Part shown: positions 35,813 through 44,381 of the stretch, in pieces | Layout: every line of letters starts with the position of its first letter | How positions within the stretch are numbered: position 1 is the first letter of the stretch | DNA from: Stenotrophomonas sp. BIO128-Bstrain | Lineage (GTDB): Bacteria > Pseudomonadota > Gammaproteobacteria > Xanthomonadales > Xanthomonadaceae | Assembly: GCF_030128875.1 (NCBI RefSeq) | Contig: NZ_CP124620.1 | Coordinates: 2,418,001-2,482,000 of the forward strand | Direction: 5' to 3' | DNA length: 64,000 nt | Notes under the pieces: model-generated | Databases searched by the model: none | What the model was told of the DNA's origin: nothing | Seen by the model: the letters and a program-made list of their open reading frames with translations, nothing else | Translations under genes and position numbers: made by a program

Positions 35813-38161
35813 TCATGGCATGCCCCGCCAGGCGTCGGAGGACAGGCCCGCGCGCACCGGCCGTATCGCCAGCTGGGTCATCCGCTCCAGCGGGATCGGA
35901 CGCTCGATCGCATACCCCTGCAAGCCCTCCACGCCCATCTGCGCCAGCTGGTCGGCCACCACCGCCGATTCGACCCACTCGGCGACGACCATCATGTGCA
36001 GCTCGCGGCCCACCTCGGTGATCGCGCGCACGGCGGCGCGGTTGACCGGATCCACGTTCATGTCGCGCACGAACACGCCATCGATCTTGAGCATGTCTGC
36101 CGGCAACTGGCGCAGATAGCCGAACGAGGACAACCCCGAGCCGAAATCATCCAGCGCCATGCGGCAGCCGCGCGCCTTGACCGCGTCGATGAAGGCACGC
36201 GCCTGGGCCAGGTTGCTGACCGCGGCGGTTTCGGTGATTTCAAAGCAGAGCTTGCGGGCCAGGCCGCGGTTGCGTTCCAGCAGATCGGTGACGAAGGCCA
36301 GGAAGCTGGGCTCGGCGATCGACTGCGCCGACACGTTGACGTTGCACAGGCCCAGTTGCTGCACGTGGCTCGGGCACACCTGCAGGTGCCGGAAGAGCAG
36401 CGACAACACGTGCCGATCCAGCGCCATGCCCATGCCGTAACGTTCCACCGCGCCCATGAACTCGGCCGGCCCCTGCAGGGCACCCTCCGGGCTGCGCATG
36501 CGCACCAGCACTTCGTAATGCAGGAACTCCGGATCGCCGACCCGCTCGATGCGCTGGGCATACAGCAGCATGCGGTTCTCGGCCATCGCACTGGAGACAT
36601 TGGCCAGGCGCTCGGCTTCGCGCCGACGTTCGTCCAGCGCCATGCGGCTTTCGTTGTAGCAATGCACACGGTTGCGACCGGCCTCCTTGGCGGCATAGCA
36701 GGCGCTGTCGGCCGCGCTCATCAGCCAGTTCACATCCGGTGCCTCGGCGGTCACTTCCACCACGCCGACGCTGCAGCTCACCCGGGGGGCGCCGTCGCCG
36801 TGATGCAGGCTGACCTGGCCCAGCGTGCGGATTACCCGTTGCAGCACCTGCTTGGCCTCGTCCTGGCCGGCGTTGGCCAGGAACAGGGCAAAGTCGCCCG
36901 CGGCATGGCCGAGCCCGTCGTTGACCAGCTTGAAGTAATCCAGATCGATGTAGCACAGCGAGTGGATCCCGCCCTCGGCGCGTACCGCCACCAGCGCCTG
37001 ATCGAGCAGCCGCTCGATCTCGCGGCGGTTGATCAGCCCGGTCAGCGGGTCATGACTGGCGTGGTGTTCCACTTCCCGCGCCAGCGCATGGTTCTGCGAG
37101 ACATCCTCCACCAGCGCGAACACCGCCGGCGCGCGCCCCCGGGTATGCACCACCGTCCCGCTCCAGCGTCCCCACATCAGGCTGCCATCGGCGCGCAGGA
37201 AGCGCAGCTCGCCCGGGCGCAGCTGGCGTGGCCAGTCGATCCGGCCGCGCTCGTCCAGGACCAGTTCCCCCTCCACCAGCAGATCGGCCAGCGACAGGCT
37301 GAGCAGCGCCTCACGGCGATGGTCGAGGATATCGGCCATGGCCTGGTTGGCCTCCATGATGCCGCCCTCCTCGTCGAGCTTGAGCATGCCGACCGTGGCC
37401 TGGTAGAACGCCGCGCGGAACCGGCTTTCCTGCTCGGTCAGGTCGTTGCGCACGCGCCGCGCGAGCAGCACCGCGATCAGCGTGATCGCCAGCACCGACA
37501 GCCCCCCGACGATGAAGGTGGTCATGCGCACCATCGCCGCGGTATGCAGCAACGCGCTGGAGAACGCCCGCGCCTGGTTCTGCATGTCCACGTCCAGCGC
37601 CTGCACCCGGCGCAGCAGTGCCTGCTGTACCACCGGGGTCAGGCTGCCGGCGGCATGTCCGGCCTGGACCCGGTCGGTGATGGCCACCAGCTGCAGCAGA
37701 TCGTCGTCAGTGTCGCGCCACAGGCGCACCGCGTCGCGGAAATACGGCTGATCGCGCAGGTAGCGATACGACAGGATCAACCGGTTGATGTCGCCGCGGG
37801 CGTTGCCGCCTTCGATGAAGCCCCGGCGTGCGGCAGCGATGTCCGGGGCGGCCTGTTCCAGTGCACGGCGGGCGGTCAGGTCGCCCAGCGGCACCCGCAG
37901 CGCCTGCCGGGTCAGCGCAAGATCGGCCGGATTGGCCGAGGTGATGTACCGCGACAGCGCGTGGGTGGCCTGCTGCTGGCCGCGCGACCAGTGGCTCTGG
38001 CCCATGATCCATGCGGTGGAGGCCGCCTGCAGCTCCTGGATCAGGGCGGAAATGCCGACCAGGCCGATGGCCATGCCGGTCAACAGCACGAAGCGCAGGG
38101 TCAGGCCCCGCATGGAATACGGTATCGCGGTGCCGCCACTCTCCCTGCGACCTCCATACAT
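35813..38161 (-). CDS. PAS / degenerate GGDEF / EAL protein with an internal deletion
   Basis: The 782-residue protein has an N-terminal membrane helix, a periplasmic helical sensor (about residues 45-210), a second membrane helix, a PAS domain, a GGDEF domain and a C-terminal EAL domain. The GGDEF domain runs from GLGHAAGD (to residue 423) straight into FALFLANAG, so about 33 residues including the GGDEF signature are missing in frame; cyclase activity should be lost. The EAL domain keeps the ExLxR (EVLVR), NVS, FEITET, DDFGSG, LKID, AEWVES and QGY elements and is probably an active phosphodiesterase. The start may instead be the Met at 38113. Confidence 0.88.
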   Translation of the reverse strand: MYGGRRESGGTAIPYSMRGLTLRFVLLTGMAIGLVGISALIQELQAASTAWIMGQSHWSRGQQQATHALSRYITSANPADLALTRQALRVPLGDLTARRALEQAAPDIAAARRGFIEGGNARGDINRLILSYRYLRDQPYFRDAVRLWRDTDDDLLQLVAITDRVQAGHAAGSLTPVVQQALLRRVQALDVDMQNQARAFSSALLHTAAMVRMTTFIVGGLSVLAITLIAVLLARRVRNDLTEQESRFRAAFYQATVGMLKLDEEGGIMEANQAMADILDHRREALLSLSLADLLVEGELVLDERGRIDWPRQLRPGELRFLRADGSLMWGRWSGTVVHTRGRAPAVFALVEDVSQNHALAREVEHHASHDPLTGLINRREIERLLDQALVAVRAEGGIHSLCYIDLDYFKLVNDGLGHAAGDFALFLANAGQDEAKQVLQRVIRTLGQVSLHHGDGAPRVSCSVGVVEVTAEAPDVNWLMSAADSACYAAKEAGRNRVHCYNESRMALDERRREAERLANVSSAMAENRMLLYAQRIERVGDPEFLHYEVLVRMRSPEGALQGPAEFMGAVERYGMGMALDRHVLSLLFRHLQVCPSHVQQLGLCNVNVSAQSIAEPSFLAFVTDLLERNRGLARKLCFEITETAAVSNLAQARAFIDAVKARGCRMALDDFGSGLSSFGYLRQLPADMLKIDGVFVRDMNVDPVNRAAVRAITEVGRELHMMVVAEWVESAVVADQLAQMGVEGLQGYAIERPIPLERMTQLAIRPVRAGLSSDAWRGMP

Positions 38162-38289
38162 CGCCGATCCCCCCGGGGCTGCGGATGTGGAAACTCATTC
38201 CATTGGAGCATGGTCCAACCCGCAGGCTAGGGCCAGTGTTGTTGAGACGGCGCGAAACCGGCGGCCAGGGACGTGGGGGCCGGAAACGA

Positions 38290-38315
38290 CGACGCCAGCC
38301 CGGAGGCTGGCGTCG
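38290..38315 (-). terminator. Hairpin after the DEAD-box helicase gene
   Basis: An 11-bp perfect stem (38290-38300 with 38305-38315) and a 4-base loop. On the minus strand it is followed by TTT. It ends the helicase transcript, with a weak T tract. Confidence 0.65.
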
Positions 38316-38335
38316 CGTCGATCACCCGAGGGGGA

Positions 38336-40279
38336 TCAGAAGTTGCGCGGACCGCGCGGCTTGAAGCCATCACGGCGCGGCGGACGGTCGTTGCCGCCGG
38401 GACCGCTGCGCGGGCCACCCGGACCACGCGGCTTGCCCTGGCCGAACTTCGGCTTGAACGCCGGACGCGGCGACGGGGTCAGGTCTTCACCCGGCTCGAC
38501 CTTGCGCATCTGAAGCTGCTGGCCCGAAACCCACACCTTCTTCAGGTGGGTCAGCAGGTCCTGCGGCATTTCGGCCGGCAGGTCCAGCACCGAGAAGTCG
38601 TCGTGGATGTCGATGCGGCCGATGAAGCGGCTTTCCAGCCCGGCTTCGTTGGCGATCGCGCCGACGATGTTGCCCGGCTTCACGCCGTGCACGTGGCCCA
38701 CTTCGATGCGGAAGGTTTCCATGCCCGGCTCGGCGGCACCGCGCGGGGCGATGTCACGGCGCGGGGCACGCTCGAAGCCGCCCTCGCTGTTGCCGAAGTC
38801 GCCTTCCGGACGCGGCGGGCGCGGGCCGCGGTCGTCTTCACGACGCGGGCCACGCTCGAAGCGCGGCTCGAAACGGGCCGGGCGCTCGCCACGGTCGTTG
38901 CTGCGCTCGTTGCGCTGGTGCGGCGCACGCTCTTCACGGGCACCACGCACCGGCGGGGTCAGCAGGAACGGCGAATCGCCCTGCAGCAGCTTGGCCAGCG
39001 CGGCGGCGATGTCGATCGCCGGCACGTTCTTCTCGCCTTCCAGCTTCTGCAGCAGGTCGCGGTAGAACTCGGTACCACCGGCGTCCAGGGCATCGCTGAT
39101 GCGGCTCATGAACTTGGTGATGCGGGTATCGTTGACCGCATCCACGCTCGGCAGCTGCATTTCTTCGATCGGCTGGCGGGTGGCGCGCTCGATCGCACGC
39201 AGCATGCCCTTTTCGCGCGGGGTGGCGAACAGGATCGCGTCACCGGTGCGGCCGGCACGACCGGTACGGCCGATGCGGTGCACATAGCTTTCGGTGTCGT
39301 ACGGGATATCGTAGTTCAGCACGTGGCTGATGCGCTCCACGTCCAGGCCACGGGCGGCCACGTCGGTAGCCACCAGGATGTCCAGCTTGCCTTCCTTGAG
39401 CATGCCGATGGTGCGTTCGCGCTGGGCCTGCTGCATGTCGCCGTTGATGGCGGCCGCGGCCAGGCCACGTGCCTGCAGCTTCTCGGCCAGCTCTTCGGTG
39501 GCCGCCTTGGTACGCGAGAAGATGATCATCGCGTCGAAGGGTTCCACTTCCAGGATGCGGGTCAGCGCGTCCAGCTTGTGCATGCCGCTCACCCACCAGT
39601 AGCGCTGGCGGATGTTGGCCGAGGTCGTCGTCTTGCTGACGATGGTGACTTCAGCCGGGTTCTTCAGGTAGGTCTGCGCGATGCGGCGGATCTGCGACGG
39701 CATGGTGGCCGAGAACAGGGCGACCTGGCGGGTCTCCGGCAGCTTCTTCAGCACGGCTTCGACGTCGTCGATGAAGCCCATGCGCAGCATTTCATCGGCT
39801 TCGTCCAGCACCAGCGTCTTCAGCTCGGACAGGTCCAGGGTGCCGCGCTCGAGGTGATCGATCACACGGCCCGGGGTACCGACGATGACGTGCACGCCAC
39901 GGCGCAGGGCCTGCAGCTGCTGGCCATACGGCTGGCCGCCGTACACCGGCAGCACGCGGAAGCCGGGGATGCCGGAGGAATAGGTCTGGAACGCCTCGGC
40001 GACCTGGATGGCCAGTTCGCGGGTCGGTGCCAGCACCAGCACCTGCGGCTTGGTCTGGTTGAAATCGAGGTTGGACAGCACCGGCAGCGCGAAGGCGGCG
40101 GTCTTGCCGGTACCGGTCTGGGCCTGGCCCAGCACGTCACGGCCTTCCAGCATCGCCGGAATGGTGGCGGCCTGGATCGGCGAGGGGGTTTCGTAACCGA
40201 CGGTGGCGACGGCCTGCATGACAGCGTCGGACAGGCCGAGATCTGCGAACAGCAGCGGCGTGGTGGAATCTTGGGACAT
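38336..40279 (-). CDS. deaD: DEAD-box ATP-dependent RNA helicase, DeaD/CsdA type
   Basis: Unwinds structured RNA in ribosome assembly and mRNA turnover. The 647-residue protein has the full DEAD set: the Q motif, AQTGTGKT, PTRELA, TPGRV, DEAD, SAT and the HRIGRTGR helicase end. A DbpA-type RNA-binding domain and a long Arg/Gly-rich tail (from about residue 450) follow. The architecture matches CsdA/DeaD, a cold-shock helicase. The AT-richer 268 bases upstream of the start could be a leader; no gene is seen there. Confidence 0.93.
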   Translation of the reverse strand: MSQDSTTPLLFADLGLSDAVMQAVATVGYETPSPIQAATIPAMLEGRDVLGQAQTGTGKTAAFALPVLSNLDFNQTKPQVLVLAPTRELAIQVAEAFQTYSSGIPGFRVLPVYGGQPYGQQLQALRRGVHVIVGTPGRVIDHLERGTLDLSELKTLVLDEADEMLRMGFIDDVEAVLKKLPETRQVALFSATMPSQIRRIAQTYLKNPAEVTIVSKTTTSANIRQRYWWVSGMHKLDALTRILEVEPFDAMIIFSRTKAATEELAEKLQARGLAAAAINGDMQQAQRERTIGMLKEGKLDILVATDVAARGLDVERISHVLNYDIPYDTESYVHRIGRTGRAGRTGDAILFATPREKGMLRAIERATRQPIEEMQLPSVDAVNDTRITKFMSRISDALDAGGTEFYRDLLQKLEGEKNVPAIDIAAALAKLLQGDSPFLLTPPVRGAREERAPHQRNERSNDRGERPARFEPRFERGPRREDDRGPRPPRPEGDFGNSEGGFERAPRRDIAPRGAAEPGMETFRIEVGHVHGVKPGNIVGAIANEAGLESRFIGRIDIHDDFSVLDLPAEMPQDLLTHLKKVWVSGQQLQMRKVEPGEDLTPSPRPAFKPKFGQGKPRGPGGPRSGPGGNDRPPRRDGFKPRGPRNF

Positions 40280-40547
40280 GGGGAACTCCGAAACACCGCC
40301 GTTTTACGCGGCAGTGAGATAAAAAAGGGGGATGGTCCGCGCTTTGGGCGCCCTTTCTTATCGCGTGCCCTGGCGCTGCTCGGTCGGAGGAGAATTCACT
40401 CACTCAGGGGGCGATGATACCGCATCGTTCCTGAACAACGTGTACAGATTGCCACGTGGATGCCGTTCTGCCGCGTGCTGGCGCACAATACGCGCCCTTT
40501 TCCGGCCGGGCCCAACGCCCGCGCCCCTTCCCAGGATACCCGTTTTC

Positions 40548-40778
40548 ATGCAGACCCTCGAATTTGAACTGGACCGCGACTACGTCGAGCTCAAACAGCT
40601 GCTCAAGCTGGCCGACCTGGTCACCAGCGGGGGCGAAGCCAAGACCGTGATCGGCGACGGCCAGGTCCTGGTGGATGGTGAAGTGGAGCTGCGCAAGGCC
40701 TGCAAGATCCGCGCGGGCCAGCAGGTGCAGTTCGCCGACACCGTCATCCACGTGATCGCCGACAGCGACGCGCCCTGA
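40548..40778 (+). CDS. Small S4-domain RNA-binding protein, YbcJ-like
   Basis: A 76-residue protein that is essentially one S4 RNA-binding domain (LKLADLVTSGGEAKTVIGDG...VLVDGEVELRKACKIRAGQQVQF), as in E. coli YbcJ. It probably binds rRNA or tRNA. The ATG at 40548 has AGGA about ten bases upstream; the 72-codon extension in the same frame is low-complexity and has no support. Confidence 0.88.
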   Translation: MQTLEFELDRDYVELKQLLKLADLVTSGGEAKTVIGDGQVLVDGEVELRKACKIRAGQQVQFADTVIHVIADSDAP

Positions 40779-40784
40779 CCCTGT

Positions 40785-40805
40785 GTGACGACCAACGGTC
40801 GTCAC
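40785..40805. repeat. SMAG-like palindrome overlapping the ubiM stop
   Basis: A GTGACGACC / GGTCGTCAC stem with a 3-base loop, adjoining CTGC (the complement of GCAG, a variant of the GTAG head). It lies between convergent genes, and its right arm supplies the stop codon (40802-40804) of the minus-strand hydroxylase gene. Confidence 0.7.
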
Positions 40806-41974
40806 CTGCCGGTGAGGTGGGCGGCGATCAACTGGCGAAACGGGGCCACGCCGTGCGCCAGCCGCAGCCCGGCCCGGCGCAGGAGCCGCGCCGGCAGGCG
40901 GTCATCGGTATACAGCGAGGCGATCGCATTGGTCGCCTCGTAGAGCGGCCGCGAGGCCAACCGGTGGCCGCGCTCGTACGCGGCCAGCCCGGACGGCGCG
41001 GCGATGTCGCGCCCCTGCCCCGCCGCCCTGCGCACGATCCCGGCCAGTCGATGCTGGCTCTGCAGGCCCAGATTGAAGCCATGGGCCGTCACCGGATGCA
41101 TGCCGACCGCGGCATCGCCGATCAACGCGCAGCGGTCGCCAGCGAACGCGTGCGCGTAAACGCCCACCAGCGGATACGCGACCGGCCTGGCCAGCGGCCG
41201 CATCGCGCCCAGTCGATGCTCGAAGAACGCGCTGATGCTGCGGCCGAAGTCGCCTTCGTCCTGGGCGATCAAGCCTGCGATCTGGCGCGGCGGCAGGGTG
41301 ATCACCGCCGAGGCCTGGTCGCCGTTGAGCGGCAGCAGCGCCATCGTGCGGCCATAGCCGAACCACTCCCAGGCCGTGTGCCGGTGCGGCACCTCGATCT
41401 GCATCCGGCACACCAGCATCGATTTGCCGAAGTCGCGCATCTGCGCCCCGATCCCCAGCAGGCGCCGGGTCGCGGAGAAGCGGCTGTCCGCGGCGACCAC
41501 CAGGCGCGCGGCCAACTGACGGCCATCGGCCAGGGTGACCGTGCTGTGGGTGGGGCCGGGGGCGACGGCCGTCACGCTGGCCTGGTCCACGATGTCCAGC
41601 CCGGCCTGGGCCTGCACGCTCTGCCACGCGGCGCGGCGGATCAGATGATTCGGCACCAGCCAGCCCAGGTCATCGCCGGTACGCTCGTGCGCAGCGAAGG
41701 TCAGCGCGAACGGCGAGCCGCCGTCCATCACCTTGGCATCGCGCAGCGGGGAAATCTCGGCCGGGCCCAGCCGCTCCCACAGGCCCAACGATTCCAGGAT
41801 CTGGCGCGAGGCGTGGGTCAGCGCGATCTCGCGGCCATCAAAGGTCGGGGCGGCCAGCGCCGCGCGCGGCTGCTGTTCGATCAGCGTCACGCTCAGGCCG
41901 GTATCGGCCAGCGCGCGTGCGAAGCACAGCCCGGTCGGGCCGGCACCCACCACCACCACATCCACAGACTGCAT
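40802..41974 (-). CDS. ubiM: FAD-dependent ubiquinone-biosynthesis hydroxylase (UbiH/Coq6 family, probably UbiM)
   Basis: Class A flavin monooxygenases of this family add hydroxyls to the ubiquinone ring. The 390-residue protein has the N-terminal FAD motif VVVVGAGPTGLCFARALA, a central DG-like segment and the GDAAVGMHPVTAHGFNLGL motif that binds the FAD ribityl. The VTAHGFN variant and the length favour UbiM over UbiH or UbiI, but the position hydroxylated cannot be read from sequence alone. Its last codons lie in a SMAG-like repeat. Confidence 0.8.
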   Translation of the reverse strand: MQSVDVVVVGAGPTGLCFARALADTGLSVTLIEQQPRAALAAPTFDGREIALTHASRQILESLGLWERLGPAEISPLRDAKVMDGGSPFALTFAAHERTGDDLGWLVPNHLIRRAAWQSVQAQAGLDIVDQASVTAVAPGPTHSTVTLADGRQLAARLVVAADSRFSATRRLLGIGAQMRDFGKSMLVCRMQIEVPHRHTAWEWFGYGRTMALLPLNGDQASAVITLPPRQIAGLIAQDEGDFGRSISAFFEHRLGAMRPLARPVAYPLVGVYAHAFAGDRCALIGDAAVGMHPVTAHGFNLGLQSQHRLAGIVRRAAGQGRDIAAPSGLAAYERGHRLASRPLYEATNAIASLYTDDRLPARLLRRAGLRLAHGVAPFRQLIAAHLTGR

Positions 41975-42063
41975 GATCCCATCCTGCCGTTACGTGTCAG
42001 GTGCAGCTTAGCGCCGCACCCCCAGTGGCGTCCTTGATCTGGATCAGGCGCGCCAGCACCCGT

Positions 42064-42453
42064 TCACAGCAACGCCCACAGCAGCATCACGATGCCCAGC
42101 AGCGAGACCAGCCACACCAGGCTGCGCACATAAGGCACGCCGGCGGCGTACAGCGGCAGGTAGATCAGGCGCGCCCAGAAATACAGCTGCACGGCCACGG
42201 CAGTCATCCCATCCTGGCGCTGGGTCAGCACCACCGCCAGCACTGCGGCCGCGAAGAACGGGAAGGTTTCCATGAAGTTGCTCTGCGCGCGCTGCAGGCG
42301 GCCGGCCAGCGGGCCCGGGGGTGGCATGGGCTGATCGCGCGCGGAGGCGTTCCAGCCGATGCCGCGCTCGCGGGTGATCAGCGTGGAGGGCGCGAACACG
42401 TGCACCAGGCCGAGCACCATCGACCACACCAGCATCTGGATCTCGATACTCAT
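42064..42453 (-). CDS. MAPEG-family membrane protein
   Basis: A 129-residue protein with four hydrophobic segments and the MAPEG pattern: an RxxxAxxNFxE core (GRLQRAQSNFMETFPFFAAAVL) and the later YFWARLIYLPLYAAGVPYVR. Bacterial members are little studied; glutathione-related activity is the family expectation. The start at 42453 is chosen over the six-codon longer frame. Confidence 0.87.
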   Translation of the reverse strand: MSIEIQMLVWSMVLGLVHVFAPSTLITRERGIGWNASARDQPMPPPGPLAGRLQRAQSNFMETFPFFAAAVLAVVLTQRQDGMTAVAVQLYFWARLIYLPLYAAGVPYVRSLVWLVSLLGIVMLLWALL

Positions 42454-42471
42454 CTGCGCAGGCTCCGGCAA

Positions 42472-43002
42472 TCAGGGGGTGGCGGCACGCACGCTGTAAC
42501 CGGCCAGGCGCCAGATGCGGTCTTCGTCGAACCGGAAGGAGACCAGTTCGCGCACCGGCTGGGCACTGTTGGCAAAGCGTGTGGGGAAACTGACGTTGAT
42601 GTAGAGCCCTTCGGGAACGGTTGCCCCGGCGGCGTACTTGACCCGGGTCACCACCGGTTGGCCGCGCGAGGCCAGTGCGCCAAGGCGTTGGCGATCAGCG
42701 GTGAGCTGGCTGACGAACGCCTGCTCGGTCACCGACTTCTTCGCCACGGCCGAAGCGCCTTTCCACGCCTCGCCGGCGCGGTTGGCATCGACCAGCTTGG
42801 CCACCTGCAACGCGGCGGCGGTCATTTCCGCATCCTGCTTCTGCACCTGCGCCTGCTGCGCCGGGCTCAGTGCCGGACGCGCTGCGGGCGCGGCCGCAGG
42901 CGCGGAGCGTGCCGGCGCGGGTGCAGGGGTGGCCGGTGGTGGCGCCTGGGCCAGCGTGGCGAAAGGCAGCAGAGCGGACAACAGCAGCAGCGGAACACGC
43001 AT
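42472..43002 (-). CDS. Exported DUF4019 protein
   Basis: A 176-residue protein with a signal peptide (LLLSALLPFATLAQA), a Pro/Ala-rich linker and a C-terminal DUF4019-like domain (AGEAWKGASAVAKKSVTEQ onward, ending in RLAGYSVR). The function is unknown. It ends 19 bases before the MAPEG gene start and may be cotranscribed with it. Confidence 0.75.
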   Translation of the reverse strand: MRVPLLLLSALLPFATLAQAPPPATPAPAPARSAPAAAPAARPALSPAQQAQVQKQDAEMTAAALQVAKLVDANRAGEAWKGASAVAKKSVTEQAFVSQLTADRQRLGALASRGQPVVTRVKYAAGATVPEGLYINVSFPTRFANSAQPVRELVSFRFDEDRIWRLAGYSVRAATP

Positions 43003-43061
43003 CAGGACACCGTTGGCTGGAAGGAACGGGCCCAGTCTACGGGAAGCACGTGAGTCCTCCG

Positions 43062-44207
43062 TCAGTTGCGTTCGGCGGCCTCGGCCGATGCCGGACGGGC
43101 GTCACCGAGGGTCCGCTCGGCGGTCTCCGGCTGGTCCGGGGCCACGGTGGTCGGCAGCAGAGTGGAGACATCGATTTCCGACAGCGGACTCTCGTCCGGA
43201 CACGTCTCGTCGGGGAAACCGAAGCGCTGCTTAAGCGCCTGCCCGCAGCTGTTGACGGCCTCCAGCTCGCTGCCCTCGCGCTTGCACTCCTGATCGAAGG
43301 CGACCAGGAAGGCATCCTTGCGGCGCACGAACGCATCGCCGCATTTGCGCATCTGCTTGATCCGCTCCAGATCGTCCTGCACGGCGTTGGTGCCGTCCAG
43401 CCCGAACTGACGCAGCTCCTCGGCGGTCAACAGGCGCAGGCTGCGGTTGGGCACGGTCATCATCAGGTCGGCCACGCCCACCGCCACGCCGTTGCGCTGC
43501 AGGTAATCCTTCACGTTGTCATAGACCTCGTGGAGTTCGCGGTTGAGTTCAGCGCGCGAGGTCGCCTTGGAACTGATCCGCATCATGCGATGGATGCCGA
43601 CCTTGCCCGAGACCAGCCGGTTGTCGCCGGCGGCGAGCACGAACACGCAGGCACTGTGGCAGACCGAGCCTTCGCGCACCCAGATCGTCCAGTTGGATTC
43701 ACCGATGCGGTCGCCGGCCACGATGGCGGCTTCGACCTGGCCACCACTGGAATCCAAATCCAGGATGCGCCGCGAAATCCGCTGCGCATCGGCGACCACC
43801 GCCAGCCGGGCGACCAGCTCGGAGAAGCCCGGATTGATCTTGCCCACATAGCGCACGCGCAGCAGGCCGCGCTCGGCGCAGGGCTGCAGCGCGGCCTCGA
43901 TGCTGGCCCGGTCCAGCGCCTCCAGCGGGGCGCCATCGCCGGCGTCACCGGCGTAGTCGGTATCGCAGCTGATCCACGCCTTGCCGTTTTCCAGCGCGGC
44001 CTGCGGCCAGCTCAGGTCGCCCCGCTTGGGCGCGGGCGGCGGCGGTGGCGGCGCATCGGCTGCATTGATGGACACCATGTGATCGCCATCGGCCGTCTGC
44101 GCCCGCACGGCCTTGTCGGCGGCGGTGACATTGCCCGGGTTCTCCAGCTGGCTGCAACCGGCCAGGCCCAGGTACAACAACGGCAACCACCACGACTTGA
44201 GCAACAT
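43062..44207 (-). CDS. ClpP/crotonase-fold periplasmic lipoprotein
   Basis: A 381-residue protein with a lipobox (LGLAGCSQ), a Pro-rich linker and a ClpP-like fold: DLDSSGGQVEAAI gives the oxyanion region and SVCHSACVFVLAAGD the Ser elbow (the Ser of SAC). This is the COG3904 type of predicted periplasmic serine protease. The C-terminal ~100 residues are extra and have several Cys (KCGD, QECK, SCGQ, ETCPD). Activity is inferred. The start at 44207 begins the signal peptide. Confidence 0.8.
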   Translation of the reverse strand: MLLKSWWLPLLYLGLAGCSQLENPGNVTAADKAVRAQTADGDHMVSINAADAPPPPPPAPKRGDLSWPQAALENGKAWISCDTDYAGDAGDGAPLEALDRASIEAALQPCAERGLLRVRYVGKINPGFSELVARLAVVADAQRISRRILDLDSSGGQVEAAIVAGDRIGESNWTIWVREGSVCHSACVFVLAAGDNRLVSGKVGIHRMMRISSKATSRAELNRELHEVYDNVKDYLQRNGVAVGVADLMMTVPNRSLRLLTAEELRQFGLDGTNAVQDDLERIKQMRKCGDAFVRRKDAFLVAFDQECKREGSELEAVNSCGQALKQRFGFPDETCPDESPLSEIDVSTLLPTTVAPDQPETAERTLGDARPASAEAAERN

Positions 44208-44381
44208 GGACAACCCGGAATCCTTGCAAGGGGGGAATGCGCGGCAAAATGAGCGCGCACGCACAGTCTAGTGCGCGGCCGGCGCATCGCGGCAACCTGT
44301 CCTGAACCGGGCGACCCCGGCGTGGCATTGCTGTCCGAAAATGGCGAGCCAGGCCCGGGCGGCGGGCATAGACTGGCCCCC

